From: Bacillota bacterium
GTDB lineage: Bacteria; Bacillota; Clostridia; Lachnospirales; Lachnospiraceae
Direction: 5' to 3'
NCBI GenBank assembly: GCA_023423335.1
Contig: JAFAFU010000012.1
Coordinates: forward strand, 1-64,000
DNA length: 64,000 nucleotides
Shown here: in pieces, positions 41,552-50,052 of the stretch
How positions within the stretch are numbered: position 1 is the stretch's first letter
Layout: the number at the start of each line of letters is the position of its first letter
Notes under the pieces: generated by a model
Database searches by the model: none
Told to the model about the DNA's origin: nothing
The model's input: the letters and a program-made list of their open reading frames with translations, nothing else
Program-made: the position numbers and the translations under genes

Positions 41552-42802
41552 ATGGAGGAAAGTGTCCTCGAACTTATGAATAAACAAGCTTGTTATGGAG
41601 AAGGCATCAGATTTGTTGATGAAATGCAAACGGAGTACATTGATGCTGAGTCCGGCACCTTTAACCTGTCGCTAGGGTATAACAATAAATATGTGATTGA
41701 AAAAGTACAAGAGCAGCTTAATAATATATCGCATATAGCCTCTCCACTATCAAAGCCTTATTCAGACGAAGTGTTAAGTATGTTATTGAAGACTTGTATT
41801 AAAAATATTAATTCAGGATGGATGCGTGATATTACAGGATCAACAGCAAATGAATGTGCGATAAAAATAGCTCAAAAATATACAGGTGCTATTGATGTAA
41901 TAAACCTATTTATGTCACATCATGGACAAACTTATTTTACGACAGGAATATCAGGCAATACTTTCAGACGTAGCGGATTTAAAGGAATGATGAGTCCATG
42001 CAGTTTAACTGTACCAGCCCCATACTGCTATAGATGTCACTTTAAGGCAAAGTATCCTAGTTGTGATTGCCTCTGTGTTGAAGCCATATATGATTATATC
42101 AGATTTGCAAGTAGTGGCTCGGTAGCATGTATGATCCTTGAGCCAATACTGGGTAATGGCGGTAATATTGTGCCACCAAAAGAATATTTTAAAAGAATAA
42201 AGAAGTTATGTATAGAGAATAACATTGTATTGATTGCCGATGAGGTACAGACCGGAATAGGGCGTACCGGATATATGTATGCGAGCGAGTATTTTGAAAT
42301 TGAACCTAATATTATTACATTAGCAAAAGGTCTCGGAGGAATTGGTATACCTATTGCAGCAGTATTAATGGAGTCTCGCTTAAATGTACTAGATAGTTAT
42401 GAACATTCTTTTACTTCCGGTTCTAACATGATTTCTTTAGCAGCTGCAAAAGCCACGATTGATGTTATATCAAAACCTGAATTCTTAAGGTCTGTTCGAA
42501 GCAAGGGTTTTACTTTAGGAATTCTCTTAAACAAATTAAAAGAGAAGCATCCTTGCATAGGAGATGTAAGAGGACTTGGCTTAATGTGGGGAGTTGAGAT
42601 TGTCGATGAAGAAGGGAATCCTGATATAAAAAAGACAGAGGCTATTATTGAAAATGCGTTTCTTCAGCAGCGATTGATTTTACGAGGATCAAGATATGGT
42701 TTTGGAAATGTAATTAAAGTCAGACCAGCATTAATTGCAACGGAAGAAGAGATTAATGAGATAGTAGAAAAATTATCTTTAGCGATATTGGGAGTTAAAT
42801 AA
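41552..42802 (+). CDS. Class III PLP-dependent aminotransferase
   Basis: 416 residues. The class III pattern ending in ADEVQTGIGRTGYMYASEYF, and the PLP lysine in ITLAKGLGGIGIPIAA, are intact. A cysteine-rich stretch, PYCYRCHFKAKYPSCDCLC, is shared with some aminotransferases and phospho-lyases of this fold, so a lyase activity on an amino-alcohol phosphate is an alternative. The start at 41552 follows GGAGAAAATT; upstream ATGs at 41495 and 41540 fall within the hairpin region. First gene of the cluster, likely providing an amino group. Confidence 0.85.
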   Translation: MEESVLELMNKQACYGEGIRFVDEMQTEYIDAESGTFNLSLGYNNKYVIEKVQEQLNNISHIASPLSKPYSDEVLSMLLKTCIKNINSGWMRDITGSTANECAIKIAQKYTGAIDVINLFMSHHGQTYFTTGISGNTFRRSGFKGMMSPCSLTVPAPYCYRCHFKAKYPSCDCLCVEAIYDYIRFASSGSVACMILEPILGNGGNIVPPKEYFKRIKKLCIENNIVLIADEVQTGIGRTGYMYASEYFEIEPNIITLAKGLGGIGIPIAAVLMESRLNVLDSYEHSFTSGSNMISLAAAKATIDVISKPEFLRSVRSKGFTLGILLNKLKEKHPCIGDVRGLGLMWGVEIVDEEGNPDIKKTEAIIENAFLQQRLILRGSRYGFGNVIKVRPALIATEEEINEIVEKLSLAILGVK

Positions 42803-42825
42803 TATTAACGATAGGAGGAGTGAAA

Positions 42826-43860
42826 ATGTATTCATTAGTATACAAATCTGTTTGGAACATTGAATTGGAAAAGGCGAGGACATATAAAAAACCTGAGGGT
42901 AAGCAGGTGGTGGTTCGTATCCATTCAACCGGAATATGTGGCACAGACCTGGGGATTATTAGCGGGAAGTATTATGCGAAACCCTCTGTTGTATTAGGGC
43001 ATGAATCAGCAGGAGAAGTTATCGAAATCGGTGATGATGTTGTTAATGTTAATGTTGGAGATAGAGTAGTTATTGATCCTACATATTATTGTGGAGTATG
43101 CCAAATGTGCAGAACCAATAGACAAAATCACTGCTTAAGTAAGTCACATACAGAATCTGGAGTTTCCAGCGACGGTACCTTTACGCCATTCTATACAACT
43201 GATGAAAGGTTTTTATATAAATTATCAGAAGGTACTGACTATGATGAAGCTAGTATGACCGAGCCGCTAAGCTGTGTGCTAACAGCAATAGATAAGCTAA
43301 ATATTCGAAAAGAGTATAAAACTTTAATCATTGGCGCAGGTCCCATGGGAATGTTGTTTAGCTATGCTTTAAACGCTATTGGAATTTCAGGAGGAATAGT
43401 TGAGGCTTCAAAGAATAGAAAAGAGTTGGTTCAAAGTATAGTTAGTGACAACTGGAAGGTATTTCAGCACTTTGATGAAGCAGTAGAGTTTATTGGTAAT
43501 AACAATAACCAGGTAGATTGCATCATTGATACAAGTGGAACACTGCCGGACGATATTCTGTCCTATATTACATCTGGAGGCGTTCTTGCCTTAGTAAGCC
43601 TGAAGGATTCAAAGATATCATTGAATCCAAGGGAAATTGCTGACAGGAGTATTAGAATTTCTGGTTCTATAGATTCTATCGGAACATTTAATTCTGCATT
43701 GCATTTAATTGAGTCGGGGAAGATACCTGTTTCAAAATTAATTACGCATGTATACCGTCTTGAAGATTATGAAGAGGCTTTTAATAAGTTGGGGTATGAT
43801 ATTGAAAACAGACAAGAATCGAGTGAAAAGGATGCAATCAAGGTTGTAATGAGAGTCTAG
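42826..43860 (+). CDS. Zinc-dependent medium-chain (MDR) alcohol dehydrogenase
   Basis: 344 residues. Catalytic zinc ligands are in STGICGTDLG and VVLGHESAGEV; the structural zinc site is CGVCQMCRTNRQNHC; the cofactor motif is IIGAGPMGMLF. The family includes sorbitol, threonine and 2-deoxy-scyllo-inosamine dehydrogenases, which oxidise a secondary alcohol of a polyol or amino polyol. It follows the aminotransferase by 23 bp, so oxidation and transamination may act in sequence. ATG 42826 follows GGAGG. Confidence 0.88.
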   Translation: MYSLVYKSVWNIELEKARTYKKPEGKQVVVRIHSTGICGTDLGIISGKYYAKPSVVLGHESAGEVIEIGDDVVNVNVGDRVVIDPTYYCGVCQMCRTNRQNHCLSKSHTESGVSSDGTFTPFYTTDERFLYKLSEGTDYDEASMTEPLSCVLTAIDKLNIRKEYKTLIIGAGPMGMLFSYALNAIGISGGIVEASKNRKELVQSIVSDNWKVFQHFDEAVEFIGNNNNQVDCIIDTSGTLPDDILSYITSGGVLALVSLKDSKISLNPREIADRSIRISGSIDSIGTFNSALHLIESGKIPVSKLITHVYRLEDYEEAFNKLGYDIENRQESSEKDAIKVVMRV

Positions 43861-43957
43861 TATAGAGATCCAGGTTATCTATCTTCTTGATTATGCCACT
43901 AGTTTCTGTATGTTGTGGCTTAGGCAACTATAAAAATAAAAATAAGAGGACCTAGAT

Positions 43958-44464
43958 ATGCAACAGGAAACCAGTTTTAGTGAAGCCAGCAATAAACGTT
44001 ATCCGGAAGAAGTAGTAATTGTAATTGTTAAGAGCACAAGGGGCACTTATAATCCAATAACTGTTGGATGGACAATGTTAGCCTCCAAGAATCCGCCAAT
44101 CATTGCCGTTGCTATTTCAGAAAAAAGGTATTCATTTGAGCTTATAAGGAAATTTGAAGAATTTGTAATAGCATACCCTTCAGATGAAATGGAAAATGAA
44201 ACCCTCTTTTTTGGAACTAAATCCGGGCGAGAGATAAACAAATTATATGATTCGAAAATTCGATATAGTAAAGCAAAATATATCGATTCTATAATTCTTG
44301 ATGAAGCTGTGGCTAATTTTGAATGCATTCTGGAAGATACAATAAAAACCGGAGATCATTATATATTCTTGGGAAAGGTTGTCGGCTCACACATTTCAAC
44401 CGGAAATATAGATCGTTTGTATACGATTGGGGAGAAATACAAGCTTGGTAAAGTAATATATTAA
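43958..44464 (+). CDS. Flavin reductase-like domain protein
   Basis: 168 residues of the flavin reductase (FMN-binding split-barrel) family: VIVKSTRGTYNPITVGWTML followed by NPPIIAVAISEKRYSFELI and a C-terminal VGSHISTGNIDRLY. Such proteins bind FMN and either supply reduced flavin to monooxygenases or act as oxidoreductases themselves. No flavin monooxygenase is in the window. AGAGGACC precedes the ATG weakly. The 97-bp gap upstream has no gene. Confidence 0.85.
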   Translation: MQQETSFSEASNKRYPEEVVIVIVKSTRGTYNPITVGWTMLASKNPPIIAVAISEKRYSFELIRKFEEFVIAYPSDEMENETLFFGTKSGREINKLYDSKIRYSKAKYIDSIILDEAVANFECILEDTIKTGDHYIFLGKVVGSHISTGNIDRLYTIGEKYKLGKVIY

Positions 44465-44558
44465 GAGAATTTATTCTTTGGCTGTTATGATATTAACATA
44501 TCTGAAGTGAGAGTAGATTTATAACATGTTTTTCTTGAGCGAAAAGGGATTAAATAAA

Positions 44559-45584
44559 ATGGATAAGTTGGCAGAATGGATTGCTGTAAAACGAGATATC
44601 AGAATATACAATGATATAGTTACCAAGAAGGCCACTTTGGGCAGGCAAAAGTTACTTGATGAAATTGACTGGCTGACAACGATTGGATCGCAATGGCCCG
44701 AACATTTTCCAAAAATATTAGCAACAAGAAAATATGATACCTATGCTGAATATGATATGCCGTACTATAAAATGAAAAACCTGGCTGAAGTAATTATCGA
44801 TGGTAGTCATAATCGTAATGAGATTTTAACAATTACAAACAGGATTTTTTATTTTCTGGCAGAGCATTTACATTTTGCTATAAAACAACAGGTATTAGAG
44901 AACTATGTTTTTAAGAATTATATAGAAAAGATTTTTTTAAGATTTAAAGCCGGAAGCTCACGCTCGGATTTATTTGATAAGATTACTAATTATAAAGAGT
45001 TAATTATAAACGGTAAAAAAATAGAGAATATTTACAGTCTCATTGACAAGCTTTTAGGGAATAAGCTTTTTTATAGTTTGACTACTCCTCAATTTATAGG
45101 GTATTTTCATGGTGATTTTAAACCGGATAATATATTAGTTGACTTTGATAATGATAATTTTATTTTAATTGATCCTAGAGGTAAATCCCCTAGCGGAAAT
45201 CTGTTTTCCGATTATGTGGAAGATTTTTCAAAGTTTCGAACCTGTACAAATTCATTCTATGACTTGTTTAGAAGCAATAAATATAAGCTTACAATCCATA
45301 ATAACAATATCTGTTGGGAATTATCAATAAATCCGGATGTATTAATTACGCTTAATCAAATTGATCAGCAAGTATTAGATATAACAAAAGAAATATCAAC
45401 TATTGAAAACGATAATTTATATTATTTTAGATTGTTATTTATTGAAGCAATTCTGTTAATTGCAAATGCGCCCTTTCAAATTATTGAAGCAAATGACAGC
45501 AGCTGCGAGAATAGAGCCATAGTACAATTTTGCAGAGGCTTAGAATTATTAAATGAATTTTATGATGTGCTAAATAAGGATTAA
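44559..45584 (+). CDS. Phosphotransferase (APH/choline-kinase-like)
   Basis: 341 residues with the catalytic loop HGDFKPDNILVDF (H-x-D-x4-N) and the metal Asp in LIDPRGKSP. The IDPRG form is shared with kinases from capsule and polysaccharide clusters rather than classic aminoglycoside-resistance enzymes. It probably phosphorylates a pathway intermediate, or the product for self-protection. ATG 44559 has AAAAGGGA 9 nt upstream; an earlier ATG at 44526 is possible. The protein is visibly AT-rich in codon use, like the cluster. Confidence 0.78.
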   Translation: MDKLAEWIAVKRDIRIYNDIVTKKATLGRQKLLDEIDWLTTIGSQWPEHFPKILATRKYDTYAEYDMPYYKMKNLAEVIIDGSHNRNEILTITNRIFYFLAEHLHFAIKQQVLENYVFKNYIEKIFLRFKAGSSRSDLFDKITNYKELIINGKKIENIYSLIDKLLGNKLFYSLTTPQFIGYFHGDFKPDNILVDFDNDNFILIDPRGKSPSGNLFSDYVEDFSKFRTCTNSFYDLFRSNKYKLTIHNNNICWELSINPDVLITLNQIDQQVLDITKEISTIENDNLYYFRLLFIEAILLIANAPFQIIEANDSSCENRAIVQFCRGLELLNEFYDVLNKD

Positions 45585-45620
45585 GCACTTGACTGCGACT
45601 TGAGCGAAAGGAATAAATAT

Positions 45621-46355
45621 ATGAATATTAAATTTGGGGTAGGAATAAATAAAGTAGCATTATTAAGAAATGCAAGGGGACACAATATTCCAGATATCGT
45701 AAAAGCTGCCGAATTATTAATCTCTGCCGGATGCGAAGTGATTAAGGTTCATCAGTGGGAAGATCATCGGCATATTCTGCTTAGTGACATATATGCCTTA
45801 AGTAAAATAGATGAAATTAAGTCGGGGAAAGTGTTGTTAAATGTTGGGGGGACTATTAGAAAGGATTTATTAAAAGCGATTAAGGAATCAGGGGCTCATC
45901 AATTTACAGTAACACCCTTTAAGAAGGAAGAGCTTACAACTCAAAGAGGGTGGGATCACAATGATAGCAAAAATGAATTACTTATGCTGAAGGACTATTT
46001 TCAGAACAAAACTAAAATAATCATTTTTGTTGATGCAAAAGCTGAAGATGCAGAATTTGCAAAGAGCATGAATGCCGATGGTATAGAAATAAATTGTAGA
46101 GAATATGTAAATCATTTTGTGGATGAAAATAAAAGGAATCAAATACTAGAGGCTATCTTAAAAGTAAGGACATATGCAAAATCACTTGGCTTGACAGTAC
46201 ATTTAGCTCATGACCTAGATATTGTAAAAACCGAGCCGCTTATTAAATTAATTCAACCAGATCAAATTACAGTTGGTCACACTTTTATTGCCGAAGCATT
46301 ATTTGAAGGTATTCCTTTGATAGCGAAAAAATATAAAGAAATCTTTCGTCTTTAA
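45621..46355 (+). CDS. PdxJ-like protein (pyridoxine 5'-phosphate synthase homologue)
   Basis: 244 residues, the usual PdxJ size, TIM-barrel. Aligned by eye to E. coli PdxJ: VALLRNARG matches IATLRNARG (residues 13-21), VHQWEDHRHI matches VHLREDRRHI, and the C-terminal VHLAHDLDIV and QITVGHTFIAEALFEG match the H193 and phosphate loops. The catalytic Glu72 (LEMA) is Asn here (LNVGG), N9 is Gly, D11 is Asn and R47 is Trp, so it is unlikely to be an ordinary PdxJ. A ring-forming condensation on a different amino-ketone or deoxy-sugar phosphate is inference. ATG 45621 has AAAGGA 8 nt upstream. Confidence 0.78.
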   Translation: MNIKFGVGINKVALLRNARGHNIPDIVKAAELLISAGCEVIKVHQWEDHRHILLSDIYALSKIDEIKSGKVLLNVGGTIRKDLLKAIKESGAHQFTVTPFKKEELTTQRGWDHNDSKNELLMLKDYFQNKTKIIIFVDAKAEDAEFAKSMNADGIEINCREYVNHFVDENKRNQILEAILKVRTYAKSLGLTVHLAHDLDIVKTEPLIKLIQPDQITVGHTFIAEALFEGIPLIAKKYKEIFRL

Positions 46356-46402
46356 GGATCGAATGCCTGATATAAAAACAAAAAGGCCAGGAAGGAATAG
46401 AC

Positions 46403-47071
46403 ATGGGATTGGAAAATTCAAAAAATCTTGAAGAAATAAAAGCTGATTTATTAAGGTTGATAACAAATAAAAAAAATTATTTGATAGGAATCTCCGGCGT
46501 TGATTGTTCTGGGAAGACAACCTTATCAAAAGACCTGTTTGATTTTTTATTGGATCATAATATTAATACATATTTATTGTCAGGGGATGACTTTTTGTTT
46601 GACCGTGAAACCCGGTATACGAATAAAAATCAAATTCAAGGATACTATAATGAAAGCTTTGATTACGAAAAGATGTTTCATGAGCTTATTTTTCCAGCCA
46701 TAAATTCTATTACCTTTTCCAGAGAAATGGATCATTTGGATTGGCAAAGTAATAAAATGATTTCCCGGGAATTTATCTTTCAAAGCCCCTTTGTTCTTAT
46801 TCTGGAAGGTGTTTTCCTATTTAAGGAGCAATATAGGGAATATTTCGACTATAAGGTTTGGCTGGATATTCCTTTTAAAGATGCGCTTAAGCTTGCATTT
46901 CAAAGGACAAGGGATCTTGAATATTATGGAGATAAGGACACCATAATGAAAAGGTATACAGAAAGGTTTTATCCTACCCAGTTATATCACATACTGAAGG
47001 ATAAGCCGGATGAGTTTAGTGATGCAAATGTTAATTTATCCTTTGGAGATTATGTGGTCGCAAATTCATAA
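46403..47071 (+). CDS. P-loop kinase of the uridine kinase/phosphoribulokinase type
   Basis: 222 residues. Walker A is GISGVDCSGKTTLSK, followed by LSGDDFLFDRETRY (DD metal/base region) and VLILEGVFLF. The fold is that of uridine kinase and PRK. In this context it probably phosphorylates a sugar or nucleoside-like intermediate. AGGAAGGA precedes the ATG. Confidence 0.8.
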   Translation: MGLENSKNLEEIKADLLRLITNKKNYLIGISGVDCSGKTTLSKDLFDFLLDHNINTYLLSGDDFLFDRETRYTNKNQIQGYYNESFDYEKMFHELIFPAINSITFSREMDHLDWQSNKMISREFIFQSPFVLILEGVFLFKEQYREYFDYKVWLDIPFKDALKLAFQRTRDLEYYGDKDTIMKRYTERFYPTQLYHILKDKPDEFSDANVNLSFGDYVVANS

Positions 47072-47151
47072 TATTGCATAAGTCAAATTACATAAGGACT
47101 GTAGAATTGTAAAGGCGTTTTATTATATATGTGAAGTGAATGGGGGCTAAA

Positions 47152-48072
47152 ATGAATATATTGGTAATTGGAAACAATACGGTCGATCAAGTATGGATGA
47201 CAAATGGCATTCTGCAGATGGGTCAGAAAAAAACTGACAATGAATTTGAAGTTTTTGCCGGCGGACAAGCCGCTAATTGTGCCGTAGCTCTGGCTATGCT
47301 GGGTTGTAAAGTCAATTATATCGGAGCTTTTGGCAGCGATCAATTTGGGAAAATCAGCCGGCAGTCAATGTCTGATTCGGGCATTAATATAGACTGGTCT
47401 AAGATTGAAGATTGTCCCAATTATTTAGCAACCGTTATCGTTGATAAAATATCAGGAGAAAGATCTATTTTGATGTATAAGGATAGCAGACTTGAGCTAT
47501 CCGATCATATTATTATGGATGACTGGCTGGATAATATTGATTTATTATATACTGATGGGCATGAACCGGTCTATTCTTGTAAATGCATAAAAAGAGCTTA
47601 TGAAAAAAATATTCCAATTATTGCAGATGCAGAGGAGGTAAATTCTTATCTTAAGAATTACTTACCTTATATTACAACACTAATTGCACCTCTTGAGGTG
47701 TTCAGAGAACTATCAAAGCAGGAATTAATTGAAAATGTGCTCGAAGAAGTAAAGGAAATGGGTCCGATCAGCGTGATTGCTACGAATGGGGAAAATGGTG
47801 GATACGCCCTAGACGCTCAGAATAGGTTTCATAGGTATGAGGCTATTAAGTGCGATGTTGTTGATACGACTGGTGCGGGAGATGCATTTCATGCGGGATA
47901 CATGATTGGCTGTAAAAACAACCTGTCCTTTAAGCAGTCTGTAAAATATGCTGCAATCGTTGCCTCAAAAAAATGTCAGGTAAAAGGTCCCAGAATAAAG
48001 AAAGATAATATCTGTGAATTAATAGCTAGTCTTGAGGAGCTAAAAAATGAAGAATGCTGCAGCGGAAAATGA
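47152..48072 (+). CDS. PfkB-family carbohydrate kinase
   Basis: 306 residues of the ribokinase/PfkB fold. N-terminal NTVDQVWMTNG then FAGGQAANCAVALAMLG, and the C-terminal signature with catalytic base in DTTGAGDAFHAGYMIG. It phosphorylates a sugar or sugar-like alcohol. The start at 47152 follows GGGGG 6 nt upstream; the 47140 ATG overlaps that RBS. Its end overlaps the next gene by 26 bp. Confidence 0.88.
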   Translation: MNILVIGNNTVDQVWMTNGILQMGQKKTDNEFEVFAGGQAANCAVALAMLGCKVNYIGAFGSDQFGKISRQSMSDSGINIDWSKIEDCPNYLATVIVDKISGERSILMYKDSRLELSDHIIMDDWLDNIDLLYTDGHEPVYSCKCIKRAYEKNIPIIADAEEVNSYLKNYLPYITTLIAPLEVFRELSKQELIENVLEEVKEMGPISVIATNGENGGYALDAQNRFHRYEAIKCDVVDTTGAGDAFHAGYMIGCKNNLSFKQSVKYAAIVASKKCQVKGPRIKKDNICELIASLEELKNEECCSGK

Positions 48073-49324
48073 AATACTTATTTGGGGGGCTGGAGGAATA
48101 TCACTGGGGCAGCTATCTCCAGGCTTTATAAGATCCGGCATTACACCCGTAGTTATCTTGAAAAAGAGAGATAAGCTTCTTGAGAAAAAAATAGAGAAGG
48201 AATTGTCCAAACATTACTATTTTATCGTTGATAAAGATAAGAGAATACATAAAACAGCTTCCCCGATTATTATCAAACAGGAAAACATAAATGATGTATT
48301 ATCCCATTGCATCACATCCTGTGTTTGGATTACTGCTATTGGTGCGAAGAATGTTCTATCCCTTGTTCAGATATTTTCTGAAGCGATAGAGTTAAAAAGT
48401 TGTACCTCACAGAAGGTACAACTCATATTATGTGAGAATACTCCATATAAAGTGAATTTGGCAGCAATGCTAAGGCAAGGCATATTGCAAAATATGGAAG
48501 AGAAAAAAGTGAAGGATTATTTTACTAATAATGTAATGATATCTGAAGCAGTAAACTATTGGGCTATTCCTGGTGAAGATTTTAAGCCGGAGCTACATAT
48601 TAATATTCAATGGGAAGCAGGACCTGTCTTAATTGATGCAGACGCGATCTATTTAGCTGATCCCCTAAAATCAGCAATAGAAAACAAGGTTTTTATTCCG
48701 GTTAAGAATTTTCAACTACATAAAAAGTTAAAGGTTGGGCTGCAGCTTCATGCATATGAAGCAATTAACTATTTAGGGGCGCTTTGGGGATGTACAGAAA
48801 TGAAGGAAGCTTTAGCCAATCGTGATGTTATAAATATAGTTAATTCTTCCTTACGGGAAATTGTAGATTGTCTAAAGGAAGAGAATAGGAATGATGGTGC
48901 TTTTATTGATGAATGCTACAGATCAGTTATGCTGATGCTTCAAGAAATGCAGGGGAATGATATGATTACAAGGAATTGCAGAGATCCCTTCAGAAAATTA
49001 GATCCGGGTGAGAGAATGTTATATCCTTCATTTCTGGTTGCAAAGCATAACAGAGACCTAAATCCAATTTCAAAGATAGTTGCATCCGTCTTGTATTACA
49101 ATGACTGTCTTAATTTATATCATCAGAACAACCTAAAAGATCCAATATATTCTACCCTTTTTACTTATGCAAAGAAAAGCGAATTAGAAGGTTATTCTGA
49201 GACCGGTCAAATAATTCTCGCAATAAGAAAAGAAGCTCCCGTATTGGCTGAATTAGTAGAGGCCAATTATAAATATATTGTTAACAGGAAAAGGAGTGAT
49301 TATGGAATTTCCAACATATGGTGA
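48047..49324 (+). CDS. Polyol-phosphate dehydrogenase, MtlD-like
   Basis: 425 residues of the long-chain mannitol dehydrogenase family. It starts with the dinucleotide motif LIWGAGGISLGQL, includes the NAD-binding CENTPYKVN segment and NVMISEAVN, and then the C-terminal RDPFRKLDPGERMLYPS segment typical of mannitol-1-phosphate and altronate dehydrogenases. It would interconvert a sugar-alcohol phosphate and a ketose phosphate. GAGGAG is 7 nt before the ATG. Both ends overlap neighbours. Confidence 0.78.
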   Translation: MKNAAAENEILIWGAGGISLGQLSPGFIRSGITPVVILKKRDKLLEKKIEKELSKHYYFIVDKDKRIHKTASPIIIKQENINDVLSHCITSCVWITAIGAKNVLSLVQIFSEAIELKSCTSQKVQLILCENTPYKVNLAAMLRQGILQNMEEKKVKDYFTNNVMISEAVNYWAIPGEDFKPELHINIQWEAGPVLIDADAIYLADPLKSAIENKVFIPVKNFQLHKKLKVGLQLHAYEAINYLGALWGCTEMKEALANRDVINIVNSSLREIVDCLKEENRNDGAFIDECYRSVMLMLQEMQGNDMITRNCRDPFRKLDPGERMLYPSFLVAKHNRDLNPISKIVASVLYYNDCLNLYHQNNLKDPIYSTLFTYAKKSELEGYSETGQIILAIRKEAPVLAELVEANYKYIVNRKRSDYGISNIW

Positions 49325-50048
49325 GGTTTTTGATGCAATCTATGATATTGAAGAAATATATTTGAGCTTTATTGAGCAGTATTTATCTAAAAATGGTTTA
49401 AATTTAGAATTAGGCTGTGGCGCAGGAAGAATACTATTGCCTATGGCGAAAAGAGGATACAGAATGATCGGCCTCGATAGAAGTAAAGAAATGCTTGATA
49501 AATTGAAGGCCAAAGCTGAAGAGCTTCATATTGAGCAAAAAATACAATTGATTCAATCTGACTTTATTCATCTGGATTCCCATGGAGTTTATGACACTGT
49601 ATATTTTTCTACCGACACATTTTCAATGGTAGAGAGTGTTGTCGAACGATTTGAAATCGTAAAAATGATTTCTTCCAGATTAGCAAAAGGGGGAACACTA
49701 ATTATACCATTGAACAATCCGGTAAGCTACTTGGGAACACCATGTCAATGGTTTAATCATCAGGGAACGATCCCTAAAAAAGGAATGATTCGAATTATTG
49801 AGGAAAGAAAAATCCATCCGGAGCGTTGCATGCGGGATGGTCACAAATGGGAAATCTTTAGTCCTGAGAATCAGACATATGGAATAGTTCAGGAGCAGAA
49901 ACGGGCTCTATCAATAATAACAAGAAATGAAATTAAAATACTTTTTAGGGAAAATAGAATTAGACTAAAGGAAGAGTATGGCTATTTTGATAAAAGCCCT
50001 CTTACAACGGATAGCACTAAAAGTATTTTTATAGGAGAAAAGGAATAA
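49302..50048 (+). CDS. Class I SAM-dependent methyltransferase, copy A
   Basis: 248 residues. Motif I LNLELGCGAGRILLPMA near residue 33, GLDRSKEMLDKL next. It begins FPTYGEVFDAIYD, and the closely related second methyltransferase in this cluster has the same NMGEIYDAIYD start and the same (D/K)PLT tail, so they are paralogues. ATG 49302 follows AAAAGGAG. It overlaps the previous gene by 23 bp. The substrate is unknown. Confidence 0.85.
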   Translation: MEFPTYGEVFDAIYDIEEIYLSFIEQYLSKNGLNLELGCGAGRILLPMAKRGYRMIGLDRSKEMLDKLKAKAEELHIEQKIQLIQSDFIHLDSHGVYDTVYFSTDTFSMVESVVERFEIVKMISSRLAKGGTLIIPLNNPVSYLGTPCQWFNHQGTIPKKGMIRIIEERKIHPERCMRDGHKWEIFSPENQTYGIVQEQKRALSIITRNEIKILFRENRIRLKEEYGYFDKSPLTTDSTKSIFIGEKE

Positions 50049-50052
50049 AATT

